Below, piece by piece: positions 7,314-16,416 of a stretch of 64,000 bases of DNA. A model generated the notes under the pieces. The model saw only the letters and a program-made list of their open reading frames with translations. It was not told the DNA's origin and ran no database searches. The position numbers and the translations under genes were made by a program. Each line of letters opens with the position of its first letter. The first letter of the stretch is position 1. Origin of the DNA: Ferruginibacter sp. (lineage in GTDB: Bacteria > Bacteroidota > Bacteroidia > Chitinophagales > Chitinophagaceae); assembly GCA_025963635.1 (NCBI GenBank), contig JAOQAK010000075.1, positions 181,962-245,961 of the forward strand. Direction: 5' to 3'.

Positions 7314-9326
7314 ATGATTCACGACGAAAAACTGGCCATTATCCAGGAAGATGCATGGTTAGAACCTTACGCACAGGATGTTAACGAACGGTTTGAAAGG
7401 TTTCAGAGAGCACTCAAAGAAATTGAAGACGCAGAAGGAAGTTTACTCAATTTTGCCAACGGCCATCACTACTACGGAATTAATTTTGATACAGAAAGAA
7501 ATGGTTGGTACTACAGGGAGTGGGCGCCCAATGCTTACCAGTTGTACCTCACAGGCGATTTCAACGGGTGGGACAGAACCTCGCATCAACTTGAGAAGAA
7601 CTTTCGCGGAGATTGGGAAATTTTTCTTCCTTACGAAGCTTATAAAGATTCTTTTGTTCACGGCAGTAAAGTAAAAGTTACCGTCCACGCTGCCAACGGA
7701 GAAACAGACAGGATACCGGCGTGGATCCGCCGGGTAATTCAAGATCCCTCCACGCATGATTTTGCAGGACAATTATGGTTTCCCCAAACGCCTTTTAAAT
7801 GGACCGACCAGCATTTTAACCTGGAACAAAACGTTCAGCAACCTATTATTTATGAATGCCATGTGGGCATGGCACAGGAAGAAGAAAAGGTGGGTACCTA
7901 TATAGAATTTGCCGATAACATTTTACCAAGAATAAAAGACGGTGGTTACAATGCGATCCAGGTAATGGCCATCATGGAGCACCCTTATTATGGATCGTTC
8001 GGATACCATGTTTCTAATTTCTTTTGCCCTTCCTCACGGTTTGGCACACCCGAAGATCTGAAGTACCTGGTGAATAAGGCACACAGCATGAACATTACGG
8101 TAATTATGGACATCGTTCATTCTCATGCTGTAAAAAATCTTTCAGAAGGATTGAATGAATTTGATGGTACCGACAGCCAGTATTTTCATCCCGGCGGAAG
8201 AGGTTACCACGAAGGATGGGATTCTAAATTATTTGATTATGGAAAATGGGAAGTAAAAAAATTCCTCCTGTCTAATACACGTTACTGGCTGGAAGAATTT
8301 CACTTCGATGGTTACCGGTTTGATGGCGTTACTTCCATGTTATATTTCCACCACGGACTAACCAGTTTTGATCATTACGATAAATATTTCAAAAGCGGTG
8401 TGGATTGGGATGCGGTTACTTACCTGCAATTAGCGAATGAGGTGATCCATCGTTTTAAGGAGCATTCTATTTCTATAGCAGAGGATGTGAGCGGCATGCC
8501 CGGATTGTGCAGGCTGCCGCATGAGGGCGGCTTTGGATTCGATTACCGGCTCGCCATGGGAATCCCCGATTACTGGATAAAAATTTTAAAAGAAAAGTCA
8601 GACGAAGATTGGGATATCTATGAAATGTGGGGCGTTTTAAGCAACCGGCGCTATAAGGAGAAAACGATTGCTTATGCCGAATCGCACGACCAGGCGCTGG
8701 TTGGCGATAAAACCATTGCCTTCTGGCTGATGGACAAAGAGATGTATTTCCACATGCGCAAAGACGATCAGAACCTGGTAATTGACCGTGGCATCGCCTT
8801 GCATAAAATGCTCAGGCTATTTACCATCAGCCTCGGTGGTGAAGGCTATCTGAACTTTATCGGTAACGAGTTCGGGCACCCTGAGTGGGTTGATTTTCCA
8901 AGATTAGGCAACGACTGGAGCCATCAATATGCAAGAAGGCAATGGAGCCTGGTGGATAACAAGGAACTTAAATATCAATGGCTCGCCGAATGGGACAAAG
9001 CGATGCTCCATACCATCACTGAAAATAAAATACTTGCAGCAACCAACGCGAAGCAACTCCACATGGATGGCCACAATAAAGTGATCATTTATGAAAAGAA
9101 CAATCTCATTTTCATTTTCAATTTCAGCACAGGTTCAAGCATCTTTGGATACAAGTTCAGGGCCCCTGAAAAAGGAACTTACCGCATTATATTAAATTCA
9201 GATCGCCAGGAATTTGGCGGATTTTACAGGGTAGATGACAGCATCGATTACCCAACAGATAACGATCAACTGTTAAGCGTATACGTAACCAACAGAACGG
9301 CTTTGGTGATGAAGAAACAATCGTAA
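7314..9326 (+). CDS. glgB: 1,4-alpha-glucan branching enzyme (GH13)
   Basis: This 670-residue protein forms alpha-1,6 branches in glycogen. An N-terminal CBM48-like module (about 60-140, GWYYREWAPNAYQLYLTGDF) precedes the GH13 barrel. Conserved regions are VIMDIVHSHAVKN (I), DGYRFDGVTSM with nucleophile Asp337 (II), SIAEDVSG with acid/base Glu390 (III), and AYAESHDQAL with Asp459 (IV). The C-terminal beta domain follows. The sequence is of the eukaryotic-like branching-enzyme type (FHHG, GDKTIAFWLMD) rather than the E. coli GlgB type. No glycogen synthase or phosphorylase gene adjoins it. It is convergent with the GH13 gene at 9485, sharing a bidirectional terminator. Confidence 0.93.
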   Translation: MIHDEKLAIIQEDAWLEPYAQDVNERFERFQRALKEIEDAEGSLLNFANGHHYYGINFDTERNGWYYREWAPNAYQLYLTGDFNGWDRTSHQLEKNFRGDWEIFLPYEAYKDSFVHGSKVKVTVHAANGETDRIPAWIRRVIQDPSTHDFAGQLWFPQTPFKWTDQHFNLEQNVQQPIIYECHVGMAQEEEKVGTYIEFADNILPRIKDGGYNAIQVMAIMEHPYYGSFGYHVSNFFCPSSRFGTPEDLKYLVNKAHSMNITVIMDIVHSHAVKNLSEGLNEFDGTDSQYFHPGGRGYHEGWDSKLFDYGKWEVKKFLLSNTRYWLEEFHFDGYRFDGVTSMLYFHHGLTSFDHYDKYFKSGVDWDAVTYLQLANEVIHRFKEHSISIAEDVSGMPGLCRLPHEGGFGFDYRLAMGIPDYWIKILKEKSDEDWDIYEMWGVLSNRRYKEKTIAYAESHDQALVGDKTIAFWLMDKEMYFHMRKDDQNLVIDRGIALHKMLRLFTISLGGEGYLNFIGNEFGHPEWVDFPRLGNDWSHQYARRQWSLVDNKELKYQWLAEWDKAMLHTITENKILAATNAKQLHMDGHNKVIIYEKNNLIFIFNFSTGSSIFGYKFRAPEKGTYRIILNSDRQEFGGFYRVDDSIDYPTDNDQLLSVYVTNRTALVMKKQS

Positions 9327-9435
9327 AAAATTTCGCCGCTATTGAAAAATATTTATTGCACGGGCGGAAGAATATCTATTAAGCATCGTTGCGTCGCACA
9401 CTTGTACATTTGAGCATGAATGAACATTTCCATAA

Positions 9436-9478
9436 AAAACAGGTTACACTTTTTTAGAAAGTTGTAACCTATTTTTTA
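9436..9478. terminator. Bidirectional terminator between two convergent GH13 genes
   Basis: AGGTTACA at 9441-9448 pairs with TGTAACCT at 9463-9470. An A-run (AAAAAAC) precedes the stem and a T-run (ATTTTTT) follows it, so it can work for both glgB and the convergent minus-strand gene. Confidence 0.75.
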
Positions 9479-9484
9479 TTAAAA

Positions 9485-11122
9485 TCAGTTCCGATAAATA
9501 ATAAAGCTATTTGGTTTAAGGTCCGTGCTTCCCATCAATACTTTTGCTCCCGCCGGAAGTGTGGCAGTTTTCGTTGAGCCAAAGTTGATGATGACGGAAA
9601 TTTTATCAACTCCAAAATACCTTGTAAAAGAAATCTGGTCGGGGGCATATTCGAGCTTTTCATAGCTACCGTATTGCAAAACCTTTTCCCTGTTTCTTAA
9701 AGCAAGTAATTCTTTATAAAGGTTAAGAATTGAATTTGCCCTTGTTGTCAGCGCCTGCACATTCACTTCTTTGTAATCAGGACTGGTTTTAATCCATGAT
9801 TTAGCCGTCGAAAATCCTGCGAAAGCATTCCCATTCCATTGCATGGGGCTTCGTGATTTATCCCTGTTAAACTCATTACCCTCCTTCAAAGCCTCCACCG
9901 GCGTTTTACCGTTGGAAAGGGCCAGTTGATAATGTGTTCTACCTTGTATATCCACCATTTCATCAAGGCGCTGAGCAATGATATTGTGCATCCCGATTTC
10001 CTCGCCATAGTAAATAAATGGAATTCCCTTTGCGGTTAACATCAACGCGGCCAATGCACGTGCTCTCGAGGTATCACCATTGGCCAGCCTGTCCATTAAC
10101 CTGGGCATATCATGACTGCCGAAAAAAAGTGTTGGAAAGCTGCGCATGTTTACACCCATGCTCATTAGCTCATCATAAATGCGCTTTCCAGAAAACGTGG
10201 CGATACTTCCGAAGTTGAAATTAAAAACAGCATCCAGCAATTCCGGTAAATCATATTGCGCCAGTACATCTATTTTATCACTCCCCACTTCCCCAACCAC
10301 AAAGCGATCCTTAAATTCACCCACCACTGATTTGATCTTCTTCATCGCCTCTTTCACCCCTTTTTGATTGATGTCATAAAAGTGTTGCTGGGCACCGTTC
10401 CTCATTGGATTATCATGTATGATTCCATCCGTGGTTAAAAAATTAATCACATCCAATCTAAACCCATCAACCCCAAGGTTCAACCAATACCGTAGCACAG
10501 TTTGTATATCCTGCACCACCTTCGGATTGGACCAGTTGAGATCGGCCATTCTTTTATCAAATTTGTGGTAGTAATATTGATTGGTCAGCGAATCCAATTC
10601 CCAGGCGCCTCCCCCAAAAAAAGATTCCCAATTATTCGGCTTATCATTCCAGATATAATAGTCACGATAAGGATTGTCCCGCGATTTCCTTGCCTCCTTA
10701 AACCACTTCGCCTCTGTGGAAGTATGATTGAGCACCATATCCATTACCACTTTGATACCTTTTTTATGTGCCGCTGCCAAAAAGTTTTTGAAATCATCCG
10801 TGCTGCCATAAGTTGCATCAATATCATAATAGCTAGCTACATCATAACCATTATCTACTTTGGGCGATTGCAAAAACGGAGTAAGCCAGAGTGCCTTCAC
10901 ACCAAGCCCCTGCAGGTAATCCAGTTTAGTGGTCATCCCTTTAAAGTCGCCGTAACCATCGCCGTTACTATCTGCGAAACTGGGCATATAAATTTCGTAA
11001 AAAACAGATTCCTTCCACCACCTGTTTTCATAAGTTTGCGCTTGCGAAATACTCGGAAATAAGCACAATAAGGATGATAGAAAAAATGCAGCGATCAGAA
11101 ATAATTTAGGAGGTATTTTCAT
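9485..11122 (-). CDS. Secreted GH13 alpha-glucosidase/alpha-amylase-type enzyme
   Basis: This 545-residue exported enzyme has a signal peptide (1-29, ending SISQAQ). The GH13 regions are VVMDMVLNHTS (I), GVDGFRLDVINF with nucleophile Asp224 (II), FVVGEVGSD with acid/base Glu278 (III), and FFGSHDMPRL with Asp338 (IV). The RSPMQWNGNAFAGFS segment and ADLNWSNP resemble the oligo-1,6-glucosidase/alpha-glucosidase/trehalose-synthase group, so exo-action on short alpha-glucosides is likelier than endo-amylase activity. It is the last minus-strand gene of the utilisation locus, 363 bp after the unknown secreted protein. It may act in the periplasm on oligosaccharides imported by SusC/D. The exact bond specificity cannot be read from sequence. 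Confidence 0.88.
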   Translation of the reverse strand: MKIPPKLFLIAAFFLSSLLCLFPSISQAQTYENRWWKESVFYEIYMPSFADSNGDGYGDFKGMTTKLDYLQGLGVKALWLTPFLQSPKVDNGYDVASYYDIDATYGSTDDFKNFLAAAHKKGIKVVMDMVLNHTSTEAKWFKEARKSRDNPYRDYYIWNDKPNNWESFFGGGAWELDSLTNQYYYHKFDKRMADLNWSNPKVVQDIQTVLRYWLNLGVDGFRLDVINFLTTDGIIHDNPMRNGAQQHFYDINQKGVKEAMKKIKSVVGEFKDRFVVGEVGSDKIDVLAQYDLPELLDAVFNFNFGSIATFSGKRIYDELMSMGVNMRSFPTLFFGSHDMPRLMDRLANGDTSRARALAALMLTAKGIPFIYYGEEIGMHNIIAQRLDEMVDIQGRTHYQLALSNGKTPVEALKEGNEFNRDKSRSPMQWNGNAFAGFSTAKSWIKTSPDYKEVNVQALTTRANSILNLYKELLALRNREKVLQYGSYEKLEYAPDQISFTRYFGVDKISVIINFGSTKTATLPAGAKVLMGSTDLKPNSFIIYRN

Positions 11123-11485
11123 GGTTACAATTTACATATAATTTATTTTGAAGTTACTACTTCAAGGTGGGCCTCATACACCAAATTGCCAATCGCCATT
11201 CATTTATAATCTTTCTTAACAGGATTTCAATACACCGCAATAAAAAATTTTGCCACTAATGCACGAATAAATACAAATTAAATCTGTAGATAATTAAAAA
11301 TGCCAGACCACCCCTTGCATATATAAAAACTCTTTCCGGGTAACAGACAACAAAGGATTTAACCCTACGTCTATTTGGATAAATACAGCCTAATTAGTGA
11401 ACATTCGTGCATTCGTCGCAAAACATAGATCACCTGGCAGTAATCTCCAAACACCAGCGGAGCCTGGTTCCTGGTGCAATACAGA
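11123..11485. other. Intergenic region in the utilisation locus
   Basis: A 363-bp A+T-rich gap between two minus-strand genes. It holds no ORF, and I see no strong hairpin. It probably carries the promoter of the secreted GH13 gene; no confident TAnnTTTG element was found. Confidence 0.4.
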
Positions 11486-13207
11486 TTATTTTTTGCGGAA
11501 CATATAGTCCACTACAATTCCATCTACCAGCATTTTCTTTCCTGCATAGGTTACTTTCCCTCCCGAAGGGAGCATAACAATTACCGCGGCATTTTTAGGT
11601 GAAAGTTTTATTTGTGTTTGACCCGAAACATTGCGGGCTATAAAGGTTCCGGAAACTGTGTTGTACAGGTCTATTTTTTTACCTTGTTCATTTTTTATCA
11701 AAACAGGTTTAGTGGTTGGATAAGGATTGAAATATAAAAAAGAGGGATACGCTTTGTCATGATAAAAATCAGTGGCCAATAAATTTAGTTGAAGGATTCC
11801 TTCGACATTGGTTTTGCGGATGATACTTCCAAAAATGCCCACATGCCCGCTGCCATACACACTGAATTGAGACACTTCAGGATTTTTTCGCGGCACCCAC
11901 AACGGGCCGTCGCCTTGTGCCACAGGTCCGCTTAAATTTTCATGTTGCGCATAAGATGATTTGCGGATGATGCCTTCATAACCTATTACTCCTTTGGTCG
12001 CCGCCGCTATCTGTGGAATGGTTTCATGATCATCAGGCATATATTGCGGATAAAAAAACCTCGCAGCATTGGCTGCATTCAACATCCATTGCCCAATAGC
12101 AGTCGCGTACGATTGATCGTACCTCACCAATGGCACTAATGGCCAGGCTGCATCATAAGTGTTCATCAAAAAGCCATAGCCGCCATGATCTACGGTGCTG
12201 CCAACAATGCCTGATATGTCCATGCCATTCCAGTTGCCGACCAAGACACCCCAGCCTTCGCGGCAAATTGCCGTGCCATCAAAACTCCAGGCCAGCATTT
12301 TATCCATGTCGTACTGCTTTCCCTGTTCTGCATTGATCCTCGCGGATAAATAGGCTCCAAAGGGCATCAGCACTTCATACGTTGGATTTTTGGGCTGTGA
12401 TTGCAAAGCAGATAAAGCACTGAGAGCGCCCTTTAAATACCGCGGGTCACCGAATTTTTTATAAGCGGCATATAACACCCATGCATGGCCGGCAGCCACA
12501 TCAGGCTGTGCACAAATCTGGTTTTTCATGGGTGTCATCTTTCCATAATCAAAATAAGACCAATCGTAGTTACCATTTAATATTGAGTCTGCGCTGTAAA
12601 ACTTTTCGGCGATAGTATGGGCAATTTCGGTGAACCCCGGTTCATTGGGATACTGGTTATAAACCGCATAAAATAATACATTCGGGTAAACATCATACCA
12701 CCAGTCACGGCCATATCCTCCACCTAACAATGCCACCTCGGGACAAGTATTATTCATCATGATATTCCAGCCGGTTTCTTTGTTAAAATAATTTTTCAAC
12801 ATGCCCACGTAATTCCGTTTTTGTTGGTTCGTTTTATTGATCCCCACCAAACTTGCACCCAATGTGGCTCCCATGGTTGCCAACGCTTCATGAAACATTC
12901 CTTTGTTGTTGATCCCCTGCCGTACATCTCCCATAGCAGTGTACAATCCTACAACAGTTTGTGGAAAGTTTTTCTTGCTGCTATCCAACCATACCAATGG
13001 CCAGAATTCGCCTTTGGCATTGAAATCAAAAACGGTTTTGTCAAACCGAATCGCCAGGGCTTTATAATCGATTATTTGCAGTGGTTTTGGCAGAAAGGGC
13101 ATCTGCGCTACTCTTGGTATCTTTTGCTGTTTCGTCTGTGCCATTGCAGGCAATCCACAACAGGTGAAAAGCATGCAGGCGATACTAATTTTAAAAACCT
13201 TTGTCAT
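11486..13207 (-). CDS. Secreted protein of unknown family, probably an alpha/alpha-toroid glycan enzyme
   Basis: This 573-residue protein has a signal peptide (1-23, ending GLPAMAQ). I do not recognise the family. The middle part alternates amphipathic helices and aromatic/glycine-rich loops (GGGYGRDWWYDVYPNVLFYA, QICAQPDVAAGHAWVLYAAY, GGYGFLMNTYDAAWPL), which resembles six-hairpin alpha/alpha-barrel glycosidases. The last 100 or so residues look like a beta-sandwich (KIDLYNTVSGTFIARNVSG). Candidate acidic residues include the Asp-rich QPDVAAGH and PDDHET segments. It sits between the MFS/GH130 genes and the GH13 gene on the same strand, so it probably acts on the same glycan. An enzyme role is inferred from fold-like patterns and context only. 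Confidence 0.6.
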   Translation of the reverse strand: MTKVFKISIACMLFTCCGLPAMAQTKQQKIPRVAQMPFLPKPLQIIDYKALAIRFDKTVFDFNAKGEFWPLVWLDSSKKNFPQTVVGLYTAMGDVRQGINNKGMFHEALATMGATLGASLVGINKTNQQKRNYVGMLKNYFNKETGWNIMMNNTCPEVALLGGGYGRDWWYDVYPNVLFYAVYNQYPNEPGFTEIAHTIAEKFYSADSILNGNYDWSYFDYGKMTPMKNQICAQPDVAAGHAWVLYAAYKKFGDPRYLKGALSALSALQSQPKNPTYEVLMPFGAYLSARINAEQGKQYDMDKMLAWSFDGTAICREGWGVLVGNWNGMDISGIVGSTVDHGGYGFLMNTYDAAWPLVPLVRYDQSYATAIGQWMLNAANAARFFYPQYMPDDHETIPQIAAATKGVIGYEGIIRKSSYAQHENLSGPVAQGDGPLWVPRKNPEVSQFSVYGSGHVGIFGSIIRKTNVEGILQLNLLATDFYHDKAYPSFLYFNPYPTTKPVLIKNEQGKKIDLYNTVSGTFIARNVSGQTQIKLSPKNAAVIVMLPSGGKVTYAGKKMLVDGIVVDYMFRKK

Positions 13208-13265
13208 TCTTTGATTTATTTTAATGATACTGTTGATATAATGTACAAGGGATTCATAGTTTTAA

Positions 13266-13320
13266 GGTTTCCCAGGCGGGTCTCTGCATGGATTTGTGCG
13301 TGGCTTGCAGAACCGGCCGT
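13266..13320. repeat. REP-like palindrome, degenerate copy
   Basis: It begins GGTTTCCCAGGCGGGTCTCTG, as the 13471 copy does. The second arm (TGCAGAACCGGCC) pairs only imperfectly with the first. It seems an eroded member of the same family. Confidence 0.5.
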
Positions 13321-13372
13321 CACTTCCGCAGGTTACCAGATTACCTTATACAATGAGTTAACCGCTCCATAG

Positions 13373-13441
13373 TACGGCGAGTCCTGCCGCAATATTTTAA
13401 AACTTTGAAGAGACTCGCGGCAGAGACTCGCCTGGGAAATC
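13373..13441. repeat. REP-like palindrome, copy A1 (69 bp)
   Basis: The element opens with GGCGAGTCCTGCCGC and closes with GCGGCAGAGACTCGCC. These pair over about 15 bp with one bulge, around an A+T-rich loop of about 26 nt, and the element ends in TGGGAAATC. It is the same length as the copy at 13627 and differs at 5 of 69 positions. Confidence 0.75.
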
Positions 13442-13470
13442 TGAGGTTGAAGGTAAAACTATATTTTTCA

Positions 13471-13542
13471 GGTTCCCAGGCGGGTCTCTTCACAGCTAAA
13501 GCTTACAATTTGAAAGACTAGCTGTGAAGGACCCGCCGCAAT
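13471..13542. repeat. REP-like palindrome, inverted relative
   Basis: GGCGGGTCTCTTCACAGCT (13479-13497) pairs with AGCTGTGAAGGACCCGCC (13520-13537), leaving one bulge. Its left end CCCAGGCGGGTCTCT matches the reverse complement of the end of the A copies (CCCAGGCGAGTCTCT). It therefore belongs to the same family in opposite orientation, with a different inner stem. Confidence 0.7.
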
Positions 13543-13626
13543 CGGATCGCAAATACCATTTCAACTACAGGACTTGTTGTTATTTTTTTACATATGATTT
13601 TTCAGTTTGATATTTCTTTTCCGGAA

Positions 13627-13695
13627 TACGGCGAGTCCTGCCGCAATATCTTAAAACTCTGAAGAGATTCCTGGCAGAGACTCGCCTGGGAAATC
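13627..13695. repeat. REP-like palindrome, copy A2 (69 bp)
   Basis: Second 69-bp copy of the A element, in the same orientation as 13373-13441. Three of its five substitutions fall in the segment around 13666-13672 and weaken the inner stem (TTCCTGGCAG instead of CTCGCGGCAG). The outer stem GGCGAGTC/GACTCGCC is kept. Confidence 0.75.
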
Positions 13696-13757
13696 AAATC
13701 AAGACTCTACTGAGAAATCAGCGATTCGCCGGCAACCTTCGGGAATAAACAACTGCA

Positions 13758-15053
13758 TTAAACCACCGCCGCTGCTACTTCATCCAGCACCTTCAGATCA
13801 ATGACCGGTTCTTCCGGTGAAAGCAATTTTCCCTGAGCGATGATTTTTTTGGCAACAAAGATCGAACACAATTGCAGTGACGCGATTATCACGATGGCGT
13901 AACGCAACGCAATTTCGGTGGAAATGGAATAAGCGAGCACAAGAAATGTTCCTGCACCTAAAAACCTTCCCACATATAATCCTGCTTCATGGTTGAGAAT
14001 ATAAGCAAACTCGCCCCGCTTTTCAATTTTAGAAACTATGTCGATCACCTTAAATTGGATGGGGAAATATGCCAGGTCCATTAAAGGTTTTGCGATCAAT
14101 AATAACAGGATAAAAAGCACCACGCCCACCTGGTTAAAAAGGATCCCGTTCAATACAGCACCCAATGCAAAAAGCCCCAAACCTGCGGCAAAGATTTTTA
14201 TCCGGTCCGACGGTTTTGAAAGCCTGCCCAATACATACATGATCACAGCGGCAATAACTGCGCCGATGGATTGTGCAGTTCCGAGTGCGCCTTCTTTACC
14301 TAATAATAACATAATGAGCATTGCCGGAGCAGTTACAAGAAAGCCCTGGGCCAGTCCTTTTAAGAGCGCTAAAGATAACAGCCTGTACCATAGTGGATGA
14401 AATTTAAAGAATACATATTGCTTTTGAGCCGGATTCTGAAAAGTGCCCCTGAAGCAGACAATGGATGCCATTACCGTTATCAGGAAAACTACCCCGGTGA
14501 TTACCAGGTAAGCCGTATGAACCTGTGCGTCACCTCCTTTTGATTCAATAAACCAGCCAATCGTAACCGGTATGATCACGGCAATGATTGTATAAAAAAA
14601 GGTTTCCAGGCCATAATAATAATTGCGGTTGCTATCATTGGTGATGGCTAAGGCAAGATAATCGCGGTTGGCCCAATAGAAACCAAATGACAATCCCATG
14701 GTAATGCCTGCGAAACCAATTCCAACAAGGTCAAGCGTTTTGAGCGACATCATGATCATCATCGAAACACCGCTGAGCATCATGCCCGCGGAATACAGCT
14801 TACGGATATTGAAATGTTTTAAAAGCCAGCCATTCAATAAAAAAGTAAGCGGGATGCCTGTATAAATGGTGAGTTGATAAATTACCACTTTCGTGGGGTC
14901 GTTGGAGTTACGCATTACATACGCCGCAACGAAAATATCAATTACCGGTAATACCAGCGCATATACAAGGTTGGTTAAAATAAGTATCCGGAAGTTGTGC
15001 GGCTGGCTCTTAAAGTGATCAACTTCTATCTTCAGTTTATTACGCATGATCAA
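13758..15053 (-). CDS. MFS transporter of the utilisation locus
   Basis: A 431-residue inner-membrane protein with about 12 hydrophobic helices and a short charged loop between the halves (FRGTFQNPAQKQYVFFKF). The pattern is that of a major facilitator superfamily transporter, though without a strong sugar-family signature. Its start overlaps the end of the GH130 gene by 14 bp (15040-15053), so the two are probably co-translated. With a cytoplasmic GH130 enzyme encoded next to it, the likely job is importing the disaccharide or oligosaccharide that GH130 cleaves. The substrate is inferred from context. Confidence 0.85.
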   Translation of the reverse strand: MIMRNKLKIEVDHFKSQPHNFRILILTNLVYALVLPVIDIFVAAYVMRNSNDPTKVVIYQLTIYTGIPLTFLLNGWLLKHFNIRKLYSAGMMLSGVSMMIMMSLKTLDLVGIGFAGITMGLSFGFYWANRDYLALAITNDSNRNYYYGLETFFYTIIAVIIPVTIGWFIESKGGDAQVHTAYLVITGVVFLITVMASIVCFRGTFQNPAQKQYVFFKFHPLWYRLLSLALLKGLAQGFLVTAPAMLIMLLLGKEGALGTAQSIGAVIAAVIMYVLGRLSKPSDRIKIFAAGLGLFALGAVLNGILFNQVGVVLFILLLLIAKPLMDLAYFPIQFKVIDIVSKIEKRGEFAYILNHEAGLYVGRFLGAGTFLVLAYSISTEIALRYAIVIIASLQLCSIFVAKKIIAQGKLLSPEEPVIDLKVLDEVAAAVV

Positions 15054-16104
15054 ATTTTAATAATGAGAAAATTTCGTTTATAGAAAAATGTGCCCCGCAT
15101 ACAAATTCATCTGAAGCACCATAGTAAAGCGTAATGGTATCTCCATCTGACCCTACTGTATGGCCATTGGTAAATACCACGTTGCCAAAGAATCCGCTCA
15201 GTTCATAAGCGGCAGAGGGTACCATGATGGGGACTTCTGTTCGGGCAATTACGATGGAAGGATCATTCAAATCTAACAGGAATGCACCGAGACAATATTG
15301 ATGCTGGTGATTGGCGCCATGATAAATTTCCAGCCAGCCTTTTTCTGTTTTAATGGGGGCTGCGCCGGCGCCGATTCTTGCGCTATCCCACGCATCTTCC
15401 CTCGTTTTGAGGATGCATTTATGATTACCCCAATGGATTCCATCCGGCGACTCCGCTAACCAAATATAATTGCCGCCGATGTCCACACTGCTAGGACGAT
15501 GCAGGGCATAATAGCGGCCATTTATTTTTTCTTCAAAAATGGCGCAGTCCTTATTATGCGGCGGTAACATCATCCCATGCGATTGAAAATTTTTCCAATC
15601 GGTGGTAGTGCGTAACCCCACCCCTACGCCATTGCCGGAGACTGCCGTAAATGTGAGCCAGTATTTATTTTCAAGAAGTGTAACCCGGCAATCTTCTACG
15701 CCAAAGGCTTGCAAAATGCCTTCTCCTACGAGTGAAGGATAATCTTCCGGTTGATAAAAATGTACTCCATCATCGCTGCAAACTAACCGGAGATGAGACA
15801 AGGTTGTGAGATAATCAACACCTTTATAATTGATCACCCTTGCATCGGTTGCTTTTAATTCAGGAGCATCTTTTGGTATTTCAATTATTTGGATGCCGCC
15901 CGTTACCGTTAGTATGGGAAAAGAAATGACATTTTCTTTTTGAGCAGGTCTTTCTGCCACCCTTACGATCAGCCAGGTTTTGCCCTGGTATTGAAATACA
16001 CCCGGGTTTAACAGGCAGGTAATTTCCAATCCTTCAGTACTTGCTTCCAAGTCGGAGGGTGATAGTAATGGGTTTTGTGCAAAGCGTTTCGCTATGTCTT
16101 TCAT
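15040..16104 (-). CDS. GH130 family glycoside phosphorylase/hydrolase
   Basis: This 354-residue protein has no signal peptide and is presumably cytoplasmic. It shows the five-bladed-propeller features of GH130: an FAQNPLLSPSDL start, CLLNPGVFQYQGKTWLIVRV, the GVEDCRVTLL segment carrying the likely catalytic Asp, HNKDCAIFEEKINGRYYALH, WDSARIGAGAAPIKTEKGWL and LYYGASDEFVCGAHF near the end. GH130 enzymes are mostly beta-mannoside phosphorylases; some Bacteroides members are beta-1,2-mannosidases. Which type this is depends on phosphate-binding residues that I cannot assign without an alignment. It is downstream of susD and overlaps the MFS gene. Confidence 0.88.
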   Translation of the reverse strand: MKDIAKRFAQNPLLSPSDLEASTEGLEITCLLNPGVFQYQGKTWLIVRVAERPAQKENVISFPILTVTGGIQIIEIPKDAPELKATDARVINYKGVDYLTTLSHLRLVCSDDGVHFYQPEDYPSLVGEGILQAFGVEDCRVTLLENKYWLTFTAVSGNGVGVGLRTTTDWKNFQSHGMMLPPHNKDCAIFEEKINGRYYALHRPSSVDIGGNYIWLAESPDGIHWGNHKCILKTREDAWDSARIGAGAAPIKTEKGWLEIYHGANHQHQYCLGAFLLDLNDPSIVIARTEVPIMVPSAAYELSGFFGNVVFTNGHTVGSDGDTITLYYGASDEFVCGAHFSINEIFSLLKFDHA

Positions 16105-16416
16105 GAGATGATTTTTTAGCGGTTCATCATTGTTGTGGATGAGTAATTTGATATGCTGAGGGTTTGGCTACGCATAGATAGAATGTACAAGAGTGATTAT
16201 TATTTCTTTTTACTAAAAAGAAATAATAACAAAATCCTATTTGCCACTGCAGCCTAACAGGTATTCTGAAGACTGGCTACAAAAGACCTCACCCCAACCC
16301 CTCTCCAAAGGAGAGGGGCTTATGGAATGCTATTGCTGAGTTCTTTTATGAACTCAAACAGTTATATTCCGCCTTGGTGATGAATGAATTATTGTATTGC
16401 CGTTTCCGAATATCAA
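16105..16416. other. Gap between susD and GH130 genes
   Basis: A 312-bp non-coding stretch inside the same-strand gene series. It holds the hairpin repeat at 16284-16320 and nothing else that I recognise. It may contain an internal promoter or reduce read-through from susCD into GH130. Confidence 0.5.
16284..16320. repeat. Hairpin of a CCTCACCCCAACCCCTCTCC-type repeat
   Basis: CCCCTCTCC at 16298-16306 pairs perfectly with GGAGAGGGG at 16310-16318 around AAA, after an AGACCTCACCCCAA lead-in. I recall this sequence as a common dispersed intergenic repeat in Bacteroidota genomes. Its place 99 bp past the susD stop would suit transcript-end processing or partial termination. Confidence 0.6.

Larger units (their letters stand above)
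13208..13757. other. Intergenic region filled with palindromic repeats
   Basis: This 550-bp gap between two minus-strand genes has no credible gene. It carries four related hairpin-forming elements, listed separately, with ordinary A+T-rich sequence between them. Confidence 0.7.

Noticed and set aside
10502-11062. Long plus-strand ORF (186 codons) antisense to the GH13 gene
   Set aside because: The minus strand has all four GH13 regions; the antisense frame is hydrophobic and patternless.
13266-13695. Possible CRISPR array
   Set aside because: The repeated units are long palindromes in both orientations with unequal spacing and no cas genes, so REP-like elements fit better.
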